A stretch of 64,000 nucleotides of DNA from Acanthosoma haemorrhoidale (Eukaryota; Arthropoda; Insecta; Hemiptera; Acanthosomatidae), in contig OV884013.1 in NCBI GenBank assembly GCA_930367205.1, forward strand, positions 117,824,869 to 117,888,868. The letters run 5' to 3'. Positions within the stretch are counted from its first letter, which is position 1. Each line of letters opens with the position of its first letter. Positions 1 through 13,560 of this stretch are shown here, piece after piece. Under the pieces are notes generated by a model. It was not told where the DNA came from. It searched no databases and worked only from the letters and a program-made list of their open reading frames with translations. The translations under genes and the position numbers were made by a program.

Positions 1-180
1 AAATAATGCTACTTTTAGACGTGATTAGTATCAGGAGAACAGAAGGGAACAGGAGCTCGCTTTTACACCGAATATTCCTATTATATCGAAAAAATGCTAC
101 TTTTAGACTAGATTAGTATCAGGAGAACAGAAGGGAACAGGAGCTCACTTTTACACCGAATATTCCTATGATATCGAAAA

Positions 181-268
181 AATGCTACTTTTAGACTAGA
201 TTAGTATCAGGAGAACAGAAGGGAACAGGAGCTCACTTTTACACTGAATATTCCTATTATATCGAAAA
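181..268 (+). repeat. Representative class A monomer (88 bp)
   Basis: This is a typical unit of the most abundant class, with CTAGATTAG after the TTTTAGA box; this copy has one common change, ACACTGAAT in place of ACACCGAAT. It contains one SacI site (GAGCTC), one SspI site (AATATT) inside the 8-bp palindrome GAATATTC, a purine-rich stretch around the paired GAACAG hexamers, and an A6 tract shared with the next monomer. The TAG triplets in CTAGATTAG, plus the TAG of TTTTAGA, close most reading frames, which fits a non-coding satellite. The monomer start is arbitrary; I place it at ATGCTAC. Confidence 0.93.
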
Positions 269-787
269 AATGCTACTTTTAGACTAGATTAGTATCAGGA
301 GAACAGGAGCTCACTTTTACACCGAATATTCCTATTATATCGAAAAAATGCTACTTTTAGACAAGATTAGTATGAGGAGAACAGAAGGGAACAGTAGCTC
401 ACTTTTACACCGAATATTCCTATTATATCGAAAAAATGCTACTTTTAGACTAGATTAGTATCAGGAGAACAGAAGGGAACAGGAGCTCACTTTTACACCG
501 AATATTCCTATTATATCGAAATAATGCTACTTTTAGACGTGATTCGTATCAGGAGAACAGAAGGGAACAGGAGCTCACTTTTACACCGAATATTCCTATT
601 ATATCGAAAAAATGCTACTTTTAGACTAGATTAGTATCAGGAGAACAGAAGGGAACAGGAGCTCACTTTTACACCGAATATTCCTATTATATCGAAAAAA
701 TGCTACTCTTAGACTAGATTAGTATCAGGAGAACAGAAGGGAACAGGAGCTTACTTTTACACTGAATATTCCTATTATATCGAAAAA

Positions 788-875
788 ATGCTACTTTTAG
801 ACTAGATTAGTATCAGGAGAACAGAAGGCAACAGGAGCTCACTATTTCTCCCAATATTCCTATTATATCGAAAAA
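788..875 (+). repeat. Mosaic monomer: A-type start, C-type end
   Basis: The left part reads CTAGATTAG as in class A, and the right part AAGGCAAC then CTATTTCTCCC as in class C. It is followed by a normal D. The same mosaic occurs at about 3839, 4885 and 56003. The first three are explained by the segmental copies at 3,051 and 1,046 bp; the one at 56003 lies in zone 3. The junction falls in the shared stretch between TATCAGGAG and the paired GAACAG hexamers. Confidence 0.82.
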
Positions 876-3051
876 ATGCGACGTTTAGACGGGATTCATA
901 TTAGAAGAACAGAAGGTAACAAGAGCTCACTATTTCACCCAATATTCCTATTATATCAAAAAAATGCTACTTTTAGACTAGATTAGTATCAGGAGAACAG
1001 AAGGGAACAGGAGCTCACTTTTACACCGAATATTCCTATTATATCGAAAAAATGCTACTTTTAGAGTAGATTAGTATCAGGAGAACAGAAGGGAACAGGA
1101 GCTCACTTTTACACCGAATATTCCTATTATATCGAAAAAATGCTACTTTTAGACTAGATTAGTATCAGGAGAACAGAAGGGAACAAGAGCTCACTTTTAC
1201 ACCGAATATTCCTATTATATCGAAAAAATGCTACTTTTAGACTAGATTAGTATCAGGAGAACAGAAGGGAACAGGAGCTCACTTTTACACCGAATATTCC
1301 TATTATATCGAAATAATGCTACTTTTAGACGTGATTCGTATCAGGAGAGCAGAAGGGAACAGGAGCTCACTTTTACACCGAATATTCCTATTATATCGAA
1401 ATAATGCTACTTTTAGACGTGATTAGTATCAGGAGAACAGAAGGGAACAGGAGCTCGCTTTTACACCGAATATTCCTATTATATCGAAAAAATGCTACTT
1501 TTAGACTAGATTAGTATCAGGAGAACAGAAGGGAACAGGAGCTCACTTTTACACCGAATATTCCTATGATATCGAAAAAATGCTACTTTTAGACTAGATT
1601 AGTATCACGAGAACAGAAGGGAACAGGAGCTCACTTTTACACCGAATATTCCTATTATATCGAAAAAATGCTCCTTTTAGACTAGATTAGTATCAGGAGA
1701 ACAGGAGCTCACTTTTACACCGAATATTCCTATTATATCGAAAAAATGCTACTTTTAGACAAGATTAGTATCAGGAGAACAGAAGGGAACAGTAGCTCAC
1801 TTTTACACCGAATATTCCTATTATATCGAAAAAATGCTACTTTTAGACTAGATTAGTATCAGGAGAACAGAAGGGAACAGGAGCTCACTTTTACACCGAA
1901 TATTCCTATTATATCGAAAAAATGCTAATTTTAGACTAGATTAGTATCAGGAGAACAGAAGGGAACAGGAGCTCTCTTTTATACCGAATATTCCTATTAT
2001 ATCGAAAAAATGCTACTTTTAGACTAGATTAGTATCAGGAGAGCAGAAGGGAACAGGAGCTCACTTTTACACCGAATATTCCTATTATATCGAAATAATG
2101 CTACTTTTAGACGTGATTCGTATCAGGAGAACAGAAGGGAACAGGAGCTCACTTTTACACCGAATATTCCTATTATATCGAAAAAATGCTACTTTTAGAC
2201 TAGATTAGTATCAGGAGAACAGAAGGGAACAGGAGCTCACTTTTACACCGAATATTCCTATTATATCGAAAAAATGCTACTCTTAGACTAGATTAGTATC
2301 AGGAGAACAGAAGGGAACAGGAGCTTACTTTTACACCCAATATTCCTATTATATCGAAATAATGCTACTTTTAGACGTGATTCGTATCAGGAGAACAGAA
2401 GGGAACAGGAGCTCACTTTTACACCGAATATTCCTATTATATCGAAAAAATGCTACTTTTAGACTAGATTAGTATCAGGAGAACAGAAGGGAACAGGAGC
2501 TCACTTTTACACCGAATATTCCTATGATATCGAAAAAATGCTACTTTTAGACTAGATTAGTATCAGGAGAACAGAAGGGAAAAGGAGCTCACTTTTACAC
2601 CGAATATTCCTATTATATCGAAAAAATGCTACTTTTAGACTAGATTAGTATCAGGAGAACAGGAGCTCACTTTTACACCGAATATTCCTATTATATCGAA
2701 AAAATGCTACTTTTAGACAAGATTAGTATCAGGAGAACGGAAGGGAACAGGAGCTCACTTTTACACCGAATATTCCTATTATATCGAAAAAATGCTACTT
2801 TTAGACTAGATTAGTATCAGGAGAACAGAAGGGAACAGGAGCTCACTTTTACACCGAATATTCCTATTATATCGAAAAAAATGCTACTTTTAGACTAGAT
2901 TAGTATCAGGAGAACAGAAGGGAACAGGAGCTCTCTTTTACACCGAATATTCCTATTATATCGAAAAAATGCTACTTTTAGACTAGATTAGTATCAGGAG
3001 AGCAGAAGGGAACAGGAGCTCACTTTTACACCGAATATTCCTATTATATCG

Positions 3052-4920
3052 AAATAATGCTACTTTTAGACGTGATTAGTATCAGGAGAACAGAAGGGAA
3101 CAGGAGCTCGCTTTTACACCGAATATTCCTATTATATCGAAAAAATGCTACTTTTAGACTAGATTAGTATCAGGAGAACAGAAGGGAACAGGAGCTCACT
3201 TTTACACCGAATATTCCTATGATATCGAAAAAATGCTACTTTTAGACTAGATTAGTATCAGGAGAACAGAAGGGAACAGGAGCTCACTTTTACACTGAAT
3301 ATTCCTATTATATCGAAAAAATGCTACTTTTAGACTAGATTAGTATCAGGAGAACAGGAGCTCACTTTTACACCGAATATTCCTATTATATCGAAAAAAT
3401 GCTACTTTTAGACAAGATTAGTATGAGGAGAACAGAAGGGAACAGTAGCTCACTTTTACACCGAATATTCCTATTATATCGAAAAAATGCTACTTTTAGA
3501 CTAGATTAGTATCAGGAGAACAGAAGGGAACAGGAGCTCACTTTTACACTGAATATTCCTATTATATCGAAAAAATGCTACTTTTAGACTGCATTCGTAT
3601 CAGGAGAACAGAAGGCAACAGGAGCTCACTATTTCTCCCAATATTCCTATTATATCGAAAAAATGCGACGTTTAGACGGGATTCATATTAGAAGAACAGA
3701 AGGTAACAAGAGCTCACTATTTCACCCAATATTCCTATTATATCGAAAAAATGCTACTCTTAGACTAGATTAGTATCAGGAGAACAGAAGGGAACAGGAG
3801 CTTACTTTTACACTGAATATTCCTATTATATCGAAAAAATGCTACTTTTAGACTAGATTAGTATCAGGAGAACAGAAGGCAACAGGAGCTCACTATTTCT
3901 CCCAATATTCCTATTATATCGAAAAAATGCGACGTTTAGACGGGATTCATATTAGAAGAACAGAAGGTAACAAGAGCTCACTATTTCACCCAATATTCCT
4001 ATTATATCAAAAAAATGCTACTTTTAGACTAGATTAGTATCAGGAGAACAGAAGGGAACAGGAGCTCACTTTTACACCGAATATTCCTATTATATCGAAA
4101 AAATGCTACTTTTAGAGTAGATTAGTATCAGGAGAACAGAAGGGAACAGGAGCTCACTTTTACACCGAATATTCCTATTATATCGAAAAAATGCTACTTT
4201 TAGACTAGATTAGTATCAGGAGAACAGAAGGGAACAAGAGCTCACTTTTACACCGAATATTCCTATTATATCGAAAAAATGCTACTTTTAGACTAGATTA
4301 GTATCAGGAGAACAGAAGGGAACAGGAGCTCACTTTTACACCGAATATTCCTATTATATCGAAATAATGCTACTTTTAGACGTGATTCGTATCAGGAGAG
4401 CAGAAGGGAACAGGAGCTCACTTTTACACCGAATATTCCTATTATATCGAAATAATGCTACTTTTAGACGTGATTAGTATCAGGAGAACAGAAGGGAACA
4501 GGAGCTCGCTTTTACACCGAATATTCCTATTATATCGAAAAAATGCTACTTTTAGACTAGATTAGTATCAGGAGAACAGAAGGGAACAGGAGCTCACTTT
4601 TACACCGAATATTCCTATGATATCGAAAAAATGCTACTTTTAGACTAGATTAGTATCACGAGAACAGAAGGGAACAGGAGCTCACTTTTACACCGAATAT
4701 TCCTATTATATCGAAAAAATGCTCCTTTTAGACTAGATTAGTATCAGGAGAACAGGAGCTCACTTTTACACCGAATATTCCTATTATATCGAAAAAATGC
4801 TACTTTTAGACAAGATTAGTATCAGGAGAACAGAAGGGAACAGTAGCTCACTTTTACACCGAATATTCCTATTATATCGAAAAAATGCTACTTTTAGACT
4901 AGATTAGTATCAGGAGAACA
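3052..4920 (+). repeat. Segmental duplication, copy 2 (offset 3,051 bp)
   Basis: This is the partner of the segment at 1-1870. It keeps the same order of monomer classes, except that the two monomers from about 3576 to 3751 are a C-D dimer where copy 1 has a B and an A monomer. The total length is unchanged, so this looks like conversion or a double exchange in register. Confidence 0.85.
3874..4919 (+). repeat. 12-monomer repeat unit, copy 1 (1,046 bp)
   Basis: The unit is eleven 88-bp monomers plus one of 78 bp. D monomers at 3942 and 4988, CGTGATTAG monomers at 4470 and 5516, and the mosaic C monomers before each D keep an exact 1,046-bp offset. The unit overlaps copy 2 of the 3,051-bp duplication, so the local tandem copying is nested within it. 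Confidence 0.8.
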
Positions 4921-5965
4921 GAAGGCAACAGGAGCTCACTATTTCTCCCAATATTCCTATTATATCGAAAAAATGCGACGTTTAGACGGGATTCATATTA
5001 GAAGAACAGAAGGTAACAAGAGCTCACTATTTCACCCAATATTCCTATTATATCAAAAAAATGCTACTTTTAGACTAGATTAGTATCAGGAGAACAGAAG
5101 GGAACAGGAGCTCACTTTTACACCGAATATTCCTATTATATCGAAAAAATGCTACTTTTAGAGTAGATTAGTATCAGGAGAACAGAAGGGAACAGGAGCT
5201 CACTTTTACACCGAATATTCCTATTATATCGAAAAAATGCTACTTTTAGACTAGATTAGTATCAGGAGAACAGAAGGGAACAAGAGCTCACTTTTACACC
5301 GAATATTCCTATTCTATCGAAAAAATGCTACTTTTAGACTAGATTAGTATCAGGAGAACAGAAGGGAACAGGAGCTCACTTTTACACCGAATATTCCTAT
5401 TATATCGAAATAATGCTACTTTTAGACGTGATTCGTATCAGGAGAGCAGAAGGGAACAGGAGCTCACTTTTACACCGAATATTCCTATTATATCGAAATA
5501 ATGCTACTTTTAGACGTGATTAGTATCAGGAGAACAGAAGGGAACAGGAGCTCGCTTTTACACCGAATATTCCTATTATATCGAAAAAATGCTACTTTTA
5601 GACTAGATTAGTATCAGGAGAACAGAAGGGAACAGGAGCTCACTTTTACACCGAATATTCCTATGATATCGAAAAAATGCTACTTTTAGACTAGATTAGT
5701 ATCACGAGAACAGAAGGGAACAGGAGCTCACTTTTACACCGAATATTCCTATTATATCGAAAAAATGCTCCTTTTAGACTAGATTAGTATCAGGAGAACA
5801 GGAGCTCACTTTTACACCGAATATTCCTATTATATCGAAAAAATGCTACTTTTAGACAAGATTAGTATCAGGAGAACAGAAGGGAACAGTAGCTCACTTT
5901 TACACCGAATATTCCTATTATATCGAAAAAATGCTACTTTTAGACTAGATTAGTATCAGGAGAAC
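4920..5965 (+). repeat. 12-monomer repeat unit, copy 2 (1,046 bp)
   Basis: This is the tandem partner of 3874-4919, with the same class order. One private difference is ATTCTATCG instead of ATTATATCG near 5312. It ends near 5965, where the expected C-type monomer is replaced by class A. Confidence 0.8.
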
Positions 5966-6373
5966 AGAAGGGAACAGGAGCTCACTTTTACACCGAATAT
6001 TCCTATTATATCGAAAAAATGCTAATTTTAGACTAGATTAGTATCAGGAGAACAGAAGGGAACAGGAGCTCTCTTTTACACCGAATATTCCTATTATATC
6101 GAAAAAATGCTACTTTTAGACTAGATTAGTATCAGGAGAGCAGAAGGGAACAGGAGCTCACTTTTACACCGAATATTCCTATTATATCGAAATAATGCTA
6201 CTTTTAGACGTGATTCGTATCAGGAGAACAGAAGGGAACAGGAGCTCACTTTTACACCGAATATTCCTATTATATCGAAAAAATGCTACTTTTAGACTAG
6301 ATTAGTATCAGGAGAACAGAAGGGAACAGGAGCTCACTTTTACACCGAATATTCCTATTATATCGAAAAAATG

Positions 6374-8570
6374 CTACTCTTAGACTAGATTAGTATCAGG
6401 AGAACAGAAGGGAACAGGAGCTTACTTTTACACCCAATATTCCTATTATATCGAAATAATGCTACTTTTAGACGTGATTCGTATCAGGAGAACAGAAGGG
6501 AACAGGAGCTCACTTTTACACCGAATATTCCTATTATATCGAAAAAATGCTACTTTTAGACTAGATTAGTATCAGGAGAACAGAAGGGAACAGGAGCTCA
6601 CTTTTACACCGAATATTCCTATTATATCGAAAAAATGCTACTTTTAGACTAGATTAGTATCAGGAGAACAGAAGGGAACAGGAGCTCACTTTTACACCGA
6701 ATATTCCTATTATATCGAAAAAATGCTACTTTTAGACTAGATTAGTATCAGGAGAACAGAAGGGAACAGGAGCTCACTTTTACACCGAATATTCCTATTA
6801 TATCGAAAAAATGCTACTTTTAGACTGCATTCGTATCAGGAGAACAGAAGGCAACAGGAGCTCACTATTTCTCCCAATATTCCTATTATATCGAAAAAAT
6901 GCGACGTTTAGACGGGATTCATATTAGAAGAACAGAAGGTAACAAGAGCTCACTATTTCACCCAATATTCCTATTATATCAAAAAAATGCTACTTTTAGA
7001 CTAGATTAGTATCAGGAGAACAGAAGGGAACAGGAGCTCACTTTTACACCGAATATTCCTATTATATCGAAAAAATGCTACTTTTAGACTAGATTAGTAT
7101 CAGGAGAACAGAAGGGAACAGGAGCTCACTTTTACACCGAATATTCCTATTATATCGAAAAAATGCTACTTTTAGACTAGATTAGTATCAGGAGAACAGA
7201 AGGGAACAGGAGCTCTCTTTTACACCGAATATTCCTATTATATTGAAAAAATGCTACTTTTAGACTAGATTAGTATCAGGAGAGCAGAAGGGAACAGGAG
7301 CTCACTTTTACACCGAATATTCCTATTATATCGAAATAATGCTACTTTTAGACGTGATTCGTATCAGGAGAACAGAAGGGAACAGGAGCTCACTTTTACA
7401 CCGAATATTCCTATTATATCGAAAAAATGCTACTTTTAGACTAGATTAGTATCAGGAGAACAGAAGGGAACAGGAGCTCACTTTTACACCGAATATTAAT
7501 ATTATATCGAAAAAATGCTACTTTTAGACTAGATTAGTATCAGGAGAACAGAAGGGAACAGGAGCTCACTTTTACACCGAATATTCCTATTATATCGAAA
7601 TAATGCTACTTTTAGACGTGATTCGTATCAGGAGAACAGAAGGGAACAGGAGCTCACTTTTACACTGAATATTCCTATTATATCGAAAAAATGCTACTTT
7701 TAGACTAGATTAGTATCAGGAGAACAGAAGGGAACAGGAGCTCTCTTTTACACCGAATATTCCTATTATATTGAAAAAATGCTACTTTTAGACTAGATTA
7801 GTATCAGGAGAGCAGAAGGGAACAGGAGCTCACTTTTACACCGAATATTCCTATTATATCGAAATAATGCTACTTTTAGACGTGATTCGTATCAGGAGAA
7901 CAGAAGGGAACAGGAGCTCACTTTTACACCGAATATTCCTATTATATCGAAAAAATGCTACTTTTAGACTAGATTAGTATCAGGAGAACAGAAGGGAACA
8001 GGAGCTCACTTTTACACCGAATATTCCTATTATATCGAAAAAATGCTACTCTTAGACTAGATTAGTATCAGGAGAACAGAAGGGAACAGGAGCTTACTTT
8101 TACACCCAATATTCCTATTATATCGAAATAATGCTACTTTTAGACGTGATTCGTATCAGGAGAACAGAAGGGAACAGGAGCTCACTTTTACACCGAATAT
8201 TCCTATTATATCGAAAAAATGCTACTTTTAGACTAGATTAGTATCAGGAGAACAGAAGGGAACAGGAGCTCACTTTTACACCGAATATTCCTATTATATC
8301 GAAAAAATGCTACTTTTAGACTAGATTAGTATCAGGAGAACAGAAGGGAACAGGAGCTCACTTTTACACCGAATATTCCTATTATATCGAAAAAATGCTA
8401 CTTTTAGACTGCATTCGTATCAGGAGAACAGAAGGCAACAGGAGCTCACTATTTCTCCCAATATTCCTATTATATCGAAAAAATGCGACGTTTAGACGGG
8501 ATTCATATTAGAAGAACAGAAGGTAACAAGAGCTCACTATTTCACCCAATATTCCTATTATATAAAAAAA
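6374..8570 (+). repeat. 18/19-monomer tandem repeat (about 1.6 kb)
   Basis: The CTACTCT monomers at 6374 and 8046 are 1,672 bp apart (19 monomers), while the D monomers at 6914 and 8498 are 1,584 bp apart (18 monomers), so one monomer was gained or lost between copies. Inside, a six-monomer (528-bp) sub-repeat is marked by the rare TATTGAAAAA at 7241 and 7769. A unique variant, ATATTAATATT, lies near 7494. Confidence 0.7.
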
Positions 8571-11500
8571 ATGCTACTTTTAGACTAGATTAGTATCAGG
8601 AGAACAGAAGGGAACAGGAGCTCACTTTTACACCGAATATTCCTATTATATCGAAAAAATGCTACTTTTAGACTAGATTAGTATCAGGAGAACAGAAGGG
8701 AACAGGAGCTCACTTTTACACCGAATATTCCTATTATATCGAAAAAATGCTACTTTTAGACTAGATTAGTATCAGGAGAACAGAAGGGAACAAGAGCTCA
8801 CTTTTACACCGAATATTCCTATTATATCGAAAAAATGCTACTTTTAGACTAGATTAGTATCAGGAGAACAGAAGGGAACAGGAGCTCACTTTTACACCGA
8901 ATATTCCTATTATATCGAAATAATGCTACTTTTAGACGTGATTCGTATCAGGAGAACAGAAGGGAACAGGAGCTCACTTTTACACCGAATATTCCTATTA
9001 TATCGAAAAAATGCTACTTTTAGACTAGATTAGTATCAGGAGAACAGAAGGGAACAGGAGCTCGCTTTTACACCGAATATTCCTATTATATCGAAAAAAT
9101 GCTACTTTTAGACTAGATTAGTATCAGGAGAACAGAAGGGAACAGGAGCTCACTTTTACACCGAATATTCCTATGATATTGAAAAAATGCTACTTTTAGA
9201 CTAGATTAGTATCAGGAGAACAGAAGGGAAAAGGAGCTCACTTTTACACCGAATATTCCTATTATATCGAAAAAATGCTACTTTTAGACTAGATTAGTAT
9301 CAGGAGAACAGGAGCTCACTTTTACACCGAATATTCCTATTATATCGAAAAAATGCTACTTTTAGACAAGATTAGTATCAGGAGAACAGAAGGGAACAGG
9401 AGCTCACTTTTACACCGAATATTCCTATTATATCGAAAAAATGCTACTTTTAGACTAGATTAGTATCAGGAGAACAGAAGGGAACAGGAGCTCACTTTTA
9501 CACCGAATATTCCTATTATATCGAAAAAATGCTACTTTTAGACTAGATTAGTATCAGGAGAACAGAAGGGAACAGGAGCTCTCTTTTACACCGAATATTC
9601 CTATTATATCGAAAAAATGCTACTTTTAGACTAGATTAGTATCAGGAGAGCAGAAGGGAACAGGAGCTCACTTTTACACCGAATATTCCTATTATATCGA
9701 AATAATGCTACTTTCAGACGTGATTAGTATCAGGAGAACAGAAGGGAACAGGAGCTCGCTTTTACACCGAATATTCCTATTATATCGAAAAAATGCTACT
9801 TTTAGACTAGATTAGTATCAGGAGAACAGAAGGGAACAGGAGCTCACTTTTACACCGAATATTCCTATGATATCGAAAAAATGCTACTTTTAGACTAGAT
9901 TAGTATCAGGAGAACAGAAGGGAACAGGAGCTCACTTTTACACCGAATATTCCTATTATATCGAAAAAATGCTACTTTTAGACTAGATTAGTATCAGGAG
10001 AACAGGAGCTCACTTTTACACCGAATATTCCTATTATATCGAAAAAATGCTACTTTTAGACTAGATTAGTATCAGGAGAACAGAAGGGAACAGTAGCTCA
10101 CTTTTACACCGAATATTCCTATTATATCGAAAAAATGCTACTTTTAGACTAGATTAGTATCAGGAGAACAGGAGCTCACTTTTACACCGAATATTCCTAT
10201 TATATCGAAAAAATGCTACTTTTAGACTAGATTAGTATCAGGAGAACAGGAGCTCACTTTTACACCGAATATTCCTATTATATCGAAAAAATGCTACTTT
10301 TAGACGTGATTCGTATCAGGAGAACAGAAGGGAACAGGAGCTCACTTTTACACCGAATATTCCTATTATATCGAAAAAATGCTACTTTTAGACTAGATTA
10401 GTATCAGGAGAACAGAAGGGAACAGGAGCTCACTTTTACACCGAATATTCCTATTATATCGAAAAAATGCTACTTTTAGACTAGATTAGTATCAGGAGAA
10501 CAGAAGGGAACAGGAGCTCACTTTTACACTGAATATTCCTATTATATCGAAAAAATGCTACTTTTAGACTGCATTCGTATCAGGAGAACAGAAGGCAACA
10601 GGAGCTCACTATTTCTCCCAATATTCCTATTATATCGAAAAAATGCGACGTTTAGACGGGATTCATATTAGAAGAACAGAAGGTAACAAGAGCTCACTAT
10701 TTCACCCAATATTCCTATTATATCAAAAAAATGCTACTTTTAGACTAGATTAGTATCAGGAGAACAGAAGGGAACAGGAGCTCACTTTTACACCGAATAT
10801 TCCTATTATATCAAAAAAATGCTACTTTTAGACTAGATTAGTATCAGGAGAACAGAAGGGAACAGGAGCTCACTTTTACACCGAATATTCCTATTATATC
10901 GAAAAAATGCTACTTTTAGACTAGATTAGTACCAGGAGAACAGAAGGGAACAAGAGCTCACTTTTACACCGAATATTCCTATTATATCGAAAAAATGCTA
11001 CTTTTAGACTAGATTAGTATCAGGAGAACAGAAGGGAACAGGAGCTCGCTTTTACACCGAATATTCCTATTATATCGAAAAAATGCTACTTTTAGACTAG
11101 ATTAGTATCAGGAGAACAGAAGGGAACAGGAGCTCACTTTTACACCGAATATTCCTATGATATCGAAAAAATGCTACTTTTAGACTAGATTAGTATCAGG
11201 AGAACAGAAGGGAACAGGAGCTCACTTTTACACCGAATATTCCTATTATATCGAAAAAATGCTACTTTTAGACTAGATTAGTATCAGGAGAACAGAAGGG
11301 AACAGGAGCTCACTTTTACACCGAATATTCCTATTATATCGAAAAAATGCTACTTTTAGACTAGATTAGTATCAGGAGAACAGAAGGGAACAGGAGCTCA
11401 CTTTTATGACGAATATTCCTATTATATCGAAAAAATGCTACTTTTAGACTAGATTAGTATCAGGAGAACAGAAGGGAACAGGAGCTCACTTTTACACCGA

Positions 11501-11900
11501 ATATTCCTATTATATCGAAAAAATGCTACTTTTAGACTAGATTAGTATCAGGAGAACAGAAGGGAACAGGAGCTCACTTTTACACTGAATATTCCTATTA
11601 TATCGAAAAAATGCTACTTTTAGACTGCATTCGTATCAGGAGAACAGAAGGCAACAGGAGCTCACTATTTCTCCCAATATTCCTATTATATCGAAAAAAT
11701 GCGACGTTTAGACGGGATTCATATTAGAAGAACAGAAGGTAACAAGAGCTCACTATTTCACCCAATATTCCTATTATATCAAAAAAATGCTACTTTTAGA
11801 CTAGATTAGTATCAGGAGAACAGAAGGGAACAGGAGCTCACTTTTACACCGAATATTCCTATTATATCAAAAAAATGCTACTTTTAGACTAGATTAGTAT
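8498..11900 (+). repeat. Long-range segmental copy 1 (offset about 13.5 kb)
   Basis: This segment matches 21968-25640. The rare variants CTATGATATTG (about 9171) and CTTTCAGACG (9711) recur at 22641 and 23181, an exact 13,470-bp offset. The C-D pairs at 10658 and 11714 recur at 24402 and 25458 with the same 1,056-bp spacing, but at an offset of 13,744, so three monomers and one 10-bp difference accumulated between about 10.0 and 10.6 kb. Confidence 0.82.
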
Positions 11901-13560
11901 CAGGAGAACAGAAGGGAACAGGAGCTCGCTTTTACACCGAATATTCCTATTATATCGAAAAAATGCTACTTTTAGACTAGATTAGTATCAGGAGAACAGA
12001 AGGGAACAGGAGCTCACTTTTACACCGAATATTCCTATGATATCGAAAAAATGCTACTTTTAGACTAGATTAGTATCAGGAGAACAGAAGGGAACAGGAG
12101 CTCACTTTTACACCGAATATTCCTATTATATCGAAAAAATGCTACTTTTAGACTAGATTAGTATCAGGAGAACAGAAGGGAACAGGAGCTCACTTTTACA
12201 CCGAATATTCCTATTATATCGAAAAAATGCTACTTTTAGACTAGATTAGTATCAGGAGAACAGAAGGGAACAGGAGCTCACTTTTACACCGAATATTCCT
12301 ATTATATCGAAAAAATGCTACTTTTAGACTAGATTAGTATCAGGAGAGCAGAAGGGAACAGGAGCTCACTTTTACACCGAATATCCCTATTATATCGAAA
12401 AAATGCTACTTTTAGACTAGATTAGTATCAGGAGAACAGAAGGGAACAGGAGCTCACTTTTACACCGAATATTCCTATTATATCGAAAAAATGCTACTTT
12501 TAGACTAGATTAGTATCAGGAGAACAGAAGGGAACAGGAGCTCACTTTTACACCGAATATTCCTATTATATCGAAAAAATGCTACTTTTAGACTAGATTA
12601 GTATCAGGAGAACAGAAGGGAACAGGAGCTCACTTTTACACCGAATATTCCTATTATATCGAAAAAATGCTACTTTTAGACTAGATTAGTATCAGGAGAA
12701 CAGAAGGGAACAGGAGCTCACTTTTACACCGAATATTCCTATGATATCGAAAAAATGCTACTTTTAGACTAGATTAGTATCAGGAGAACAGAAGGGAACA
12801 GGAGCTCACTTTTACACCGAATATTCCTATTATATCAAAAAATGCTACTTTTAGACTAGATTAGTATCAGGAGAACAGAAGGGAACAGGAGCTCACTTTT
12901 ACACCGAATATTCCTATTATATCGAAAAAATGCTACTTTTAGACTAGATTAGTATCAGGAGAACAGAAGGGAACAGGAGCTCACTTTTACACCATATATT
13001 CCTATTATATCGAAAAAATGCTACTTTTAGACTAGATTAGTATCAGGAGAACAGAAGGCAACAGGAGCTTACTTTTACACCCAATATTCCTATTATATCG
13101 AAATAATGCTACTTTTAGACGTGATTCGTATCAGGAGAACAGAAGGGAACAGGAGCTCACTTTTACACCGAATATTCCTATTATATCGAAAAAATGCTAC
13201 TTTTAGACTAGATTAGTATCAGGAGAACAGAAGGTAACAGGAGCTCACTTTTACACCCAATATTCCTATTATATCGAAAAAATGCTACTTTTAGACTAGA
13301 TTAGTATCAGGAGAACAGAAGGGAACAGGAGCTCACTTTTACACCGAATATTCCTATTATATCGAAAAAATGCTACTTTTAGACTAGATTAGTATCAGGA
13401 GAACAGAAGGGAACAGGAGCTCACTTTTACACTGAATATTCCTATTATATCGAAAAAATGCTACTTTTAGACTGCATTCGTATCAGGAGAACAGAAGGCA
13501 ACAGGAGCTCACTATTTCTCCCAATATTCCTATTATATCGAAAAAATGCGACGTTTAGAC
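11714..13560 (+). repeat. Segmental copy pair member (offset 28,212 bp), left
   Basis: The interval between D monomers at 11714 and 13561 is 1,847 bp, that is 21 monomers with one of 87 bp. The same interval occurs at 39926-41773. The 87-bp monomer (12831 and 41043) and the GAGAGCAG monomer near 12348 and 40560 fall at the same 28,212-bp offset, so this is one duplicated segment and not a chance equality. It has no 78-bp monomer. Confidence 0.85.

Larger units (their letters stand above)
1..1870 (+). repeat. Segmental duplication, copy 1 (offset 3,051 bp)
   Basis: Class markers here recur 3,051 bp downstream: a CGTGATTAG monomer at 21 and 3072, CTACTCT at 703 and 3754, the D monomer at 891 and 3942, CGTGATTAG at 1419 and 4470, and a 78-bp monomer at 1700 and 4751. 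The offset equals 35 monomers, of which three are 78 bp and one is 89 bp. The match ends near 1870, where copy 2 switches to a C-type monomer. The next stretch of this copy (about 1870-2500) instead matches 5967-6600 at an offset of 4,097 bp, shown by the rare GCTAATTTTAG at 1924 and 6021. Confidence 0.85.
1..8500 (+). repeat. Zone 1 of the array
   Basis: This zone is marked by monomers carrying CTACTCTTAG followed by GAGCTTAC, at about 703, 2280, 3754, 6374 and 8046. This class is absent from about 8.1 to 44.3 kb and returns in zone 3. The markers of the middle zone (TTTATGACGAAT, GAATATCCCTATT, GGCGCTCAC) are absent here. The zone is built from overlapping segmental copies at offsets of 3,051, 1,046 and 4,097 bp in its first 6.6 kb, then an 18/19-monomer repeat. 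The boundary with zone 2 is gradual; I place it near the D monomer at 8498, where long similarity to 21968 onward begins. Confidence 0.75.

Noticed and set aside
181..268. Hammerhead-type ribozyme, known from some eukaryotic satellites
   Set aside because: The core CTGATGA is absent on both strands. The reverse strand has CTGATAC but no matching GAAA core.
181..268. CENP-B box in the monomer
   Set aside because: TTCG followed by A at the right distance occurs in B and C monomers (ATTCGTATCAGGAG), but the required CGGG is AGAA here.
181..268. RNA polymerase III internal promoter or tRNA-derived repeat
   Set aside because: No B-box GGTTCGA-like motif and no tRNA-like fold is visible in any monomer class.
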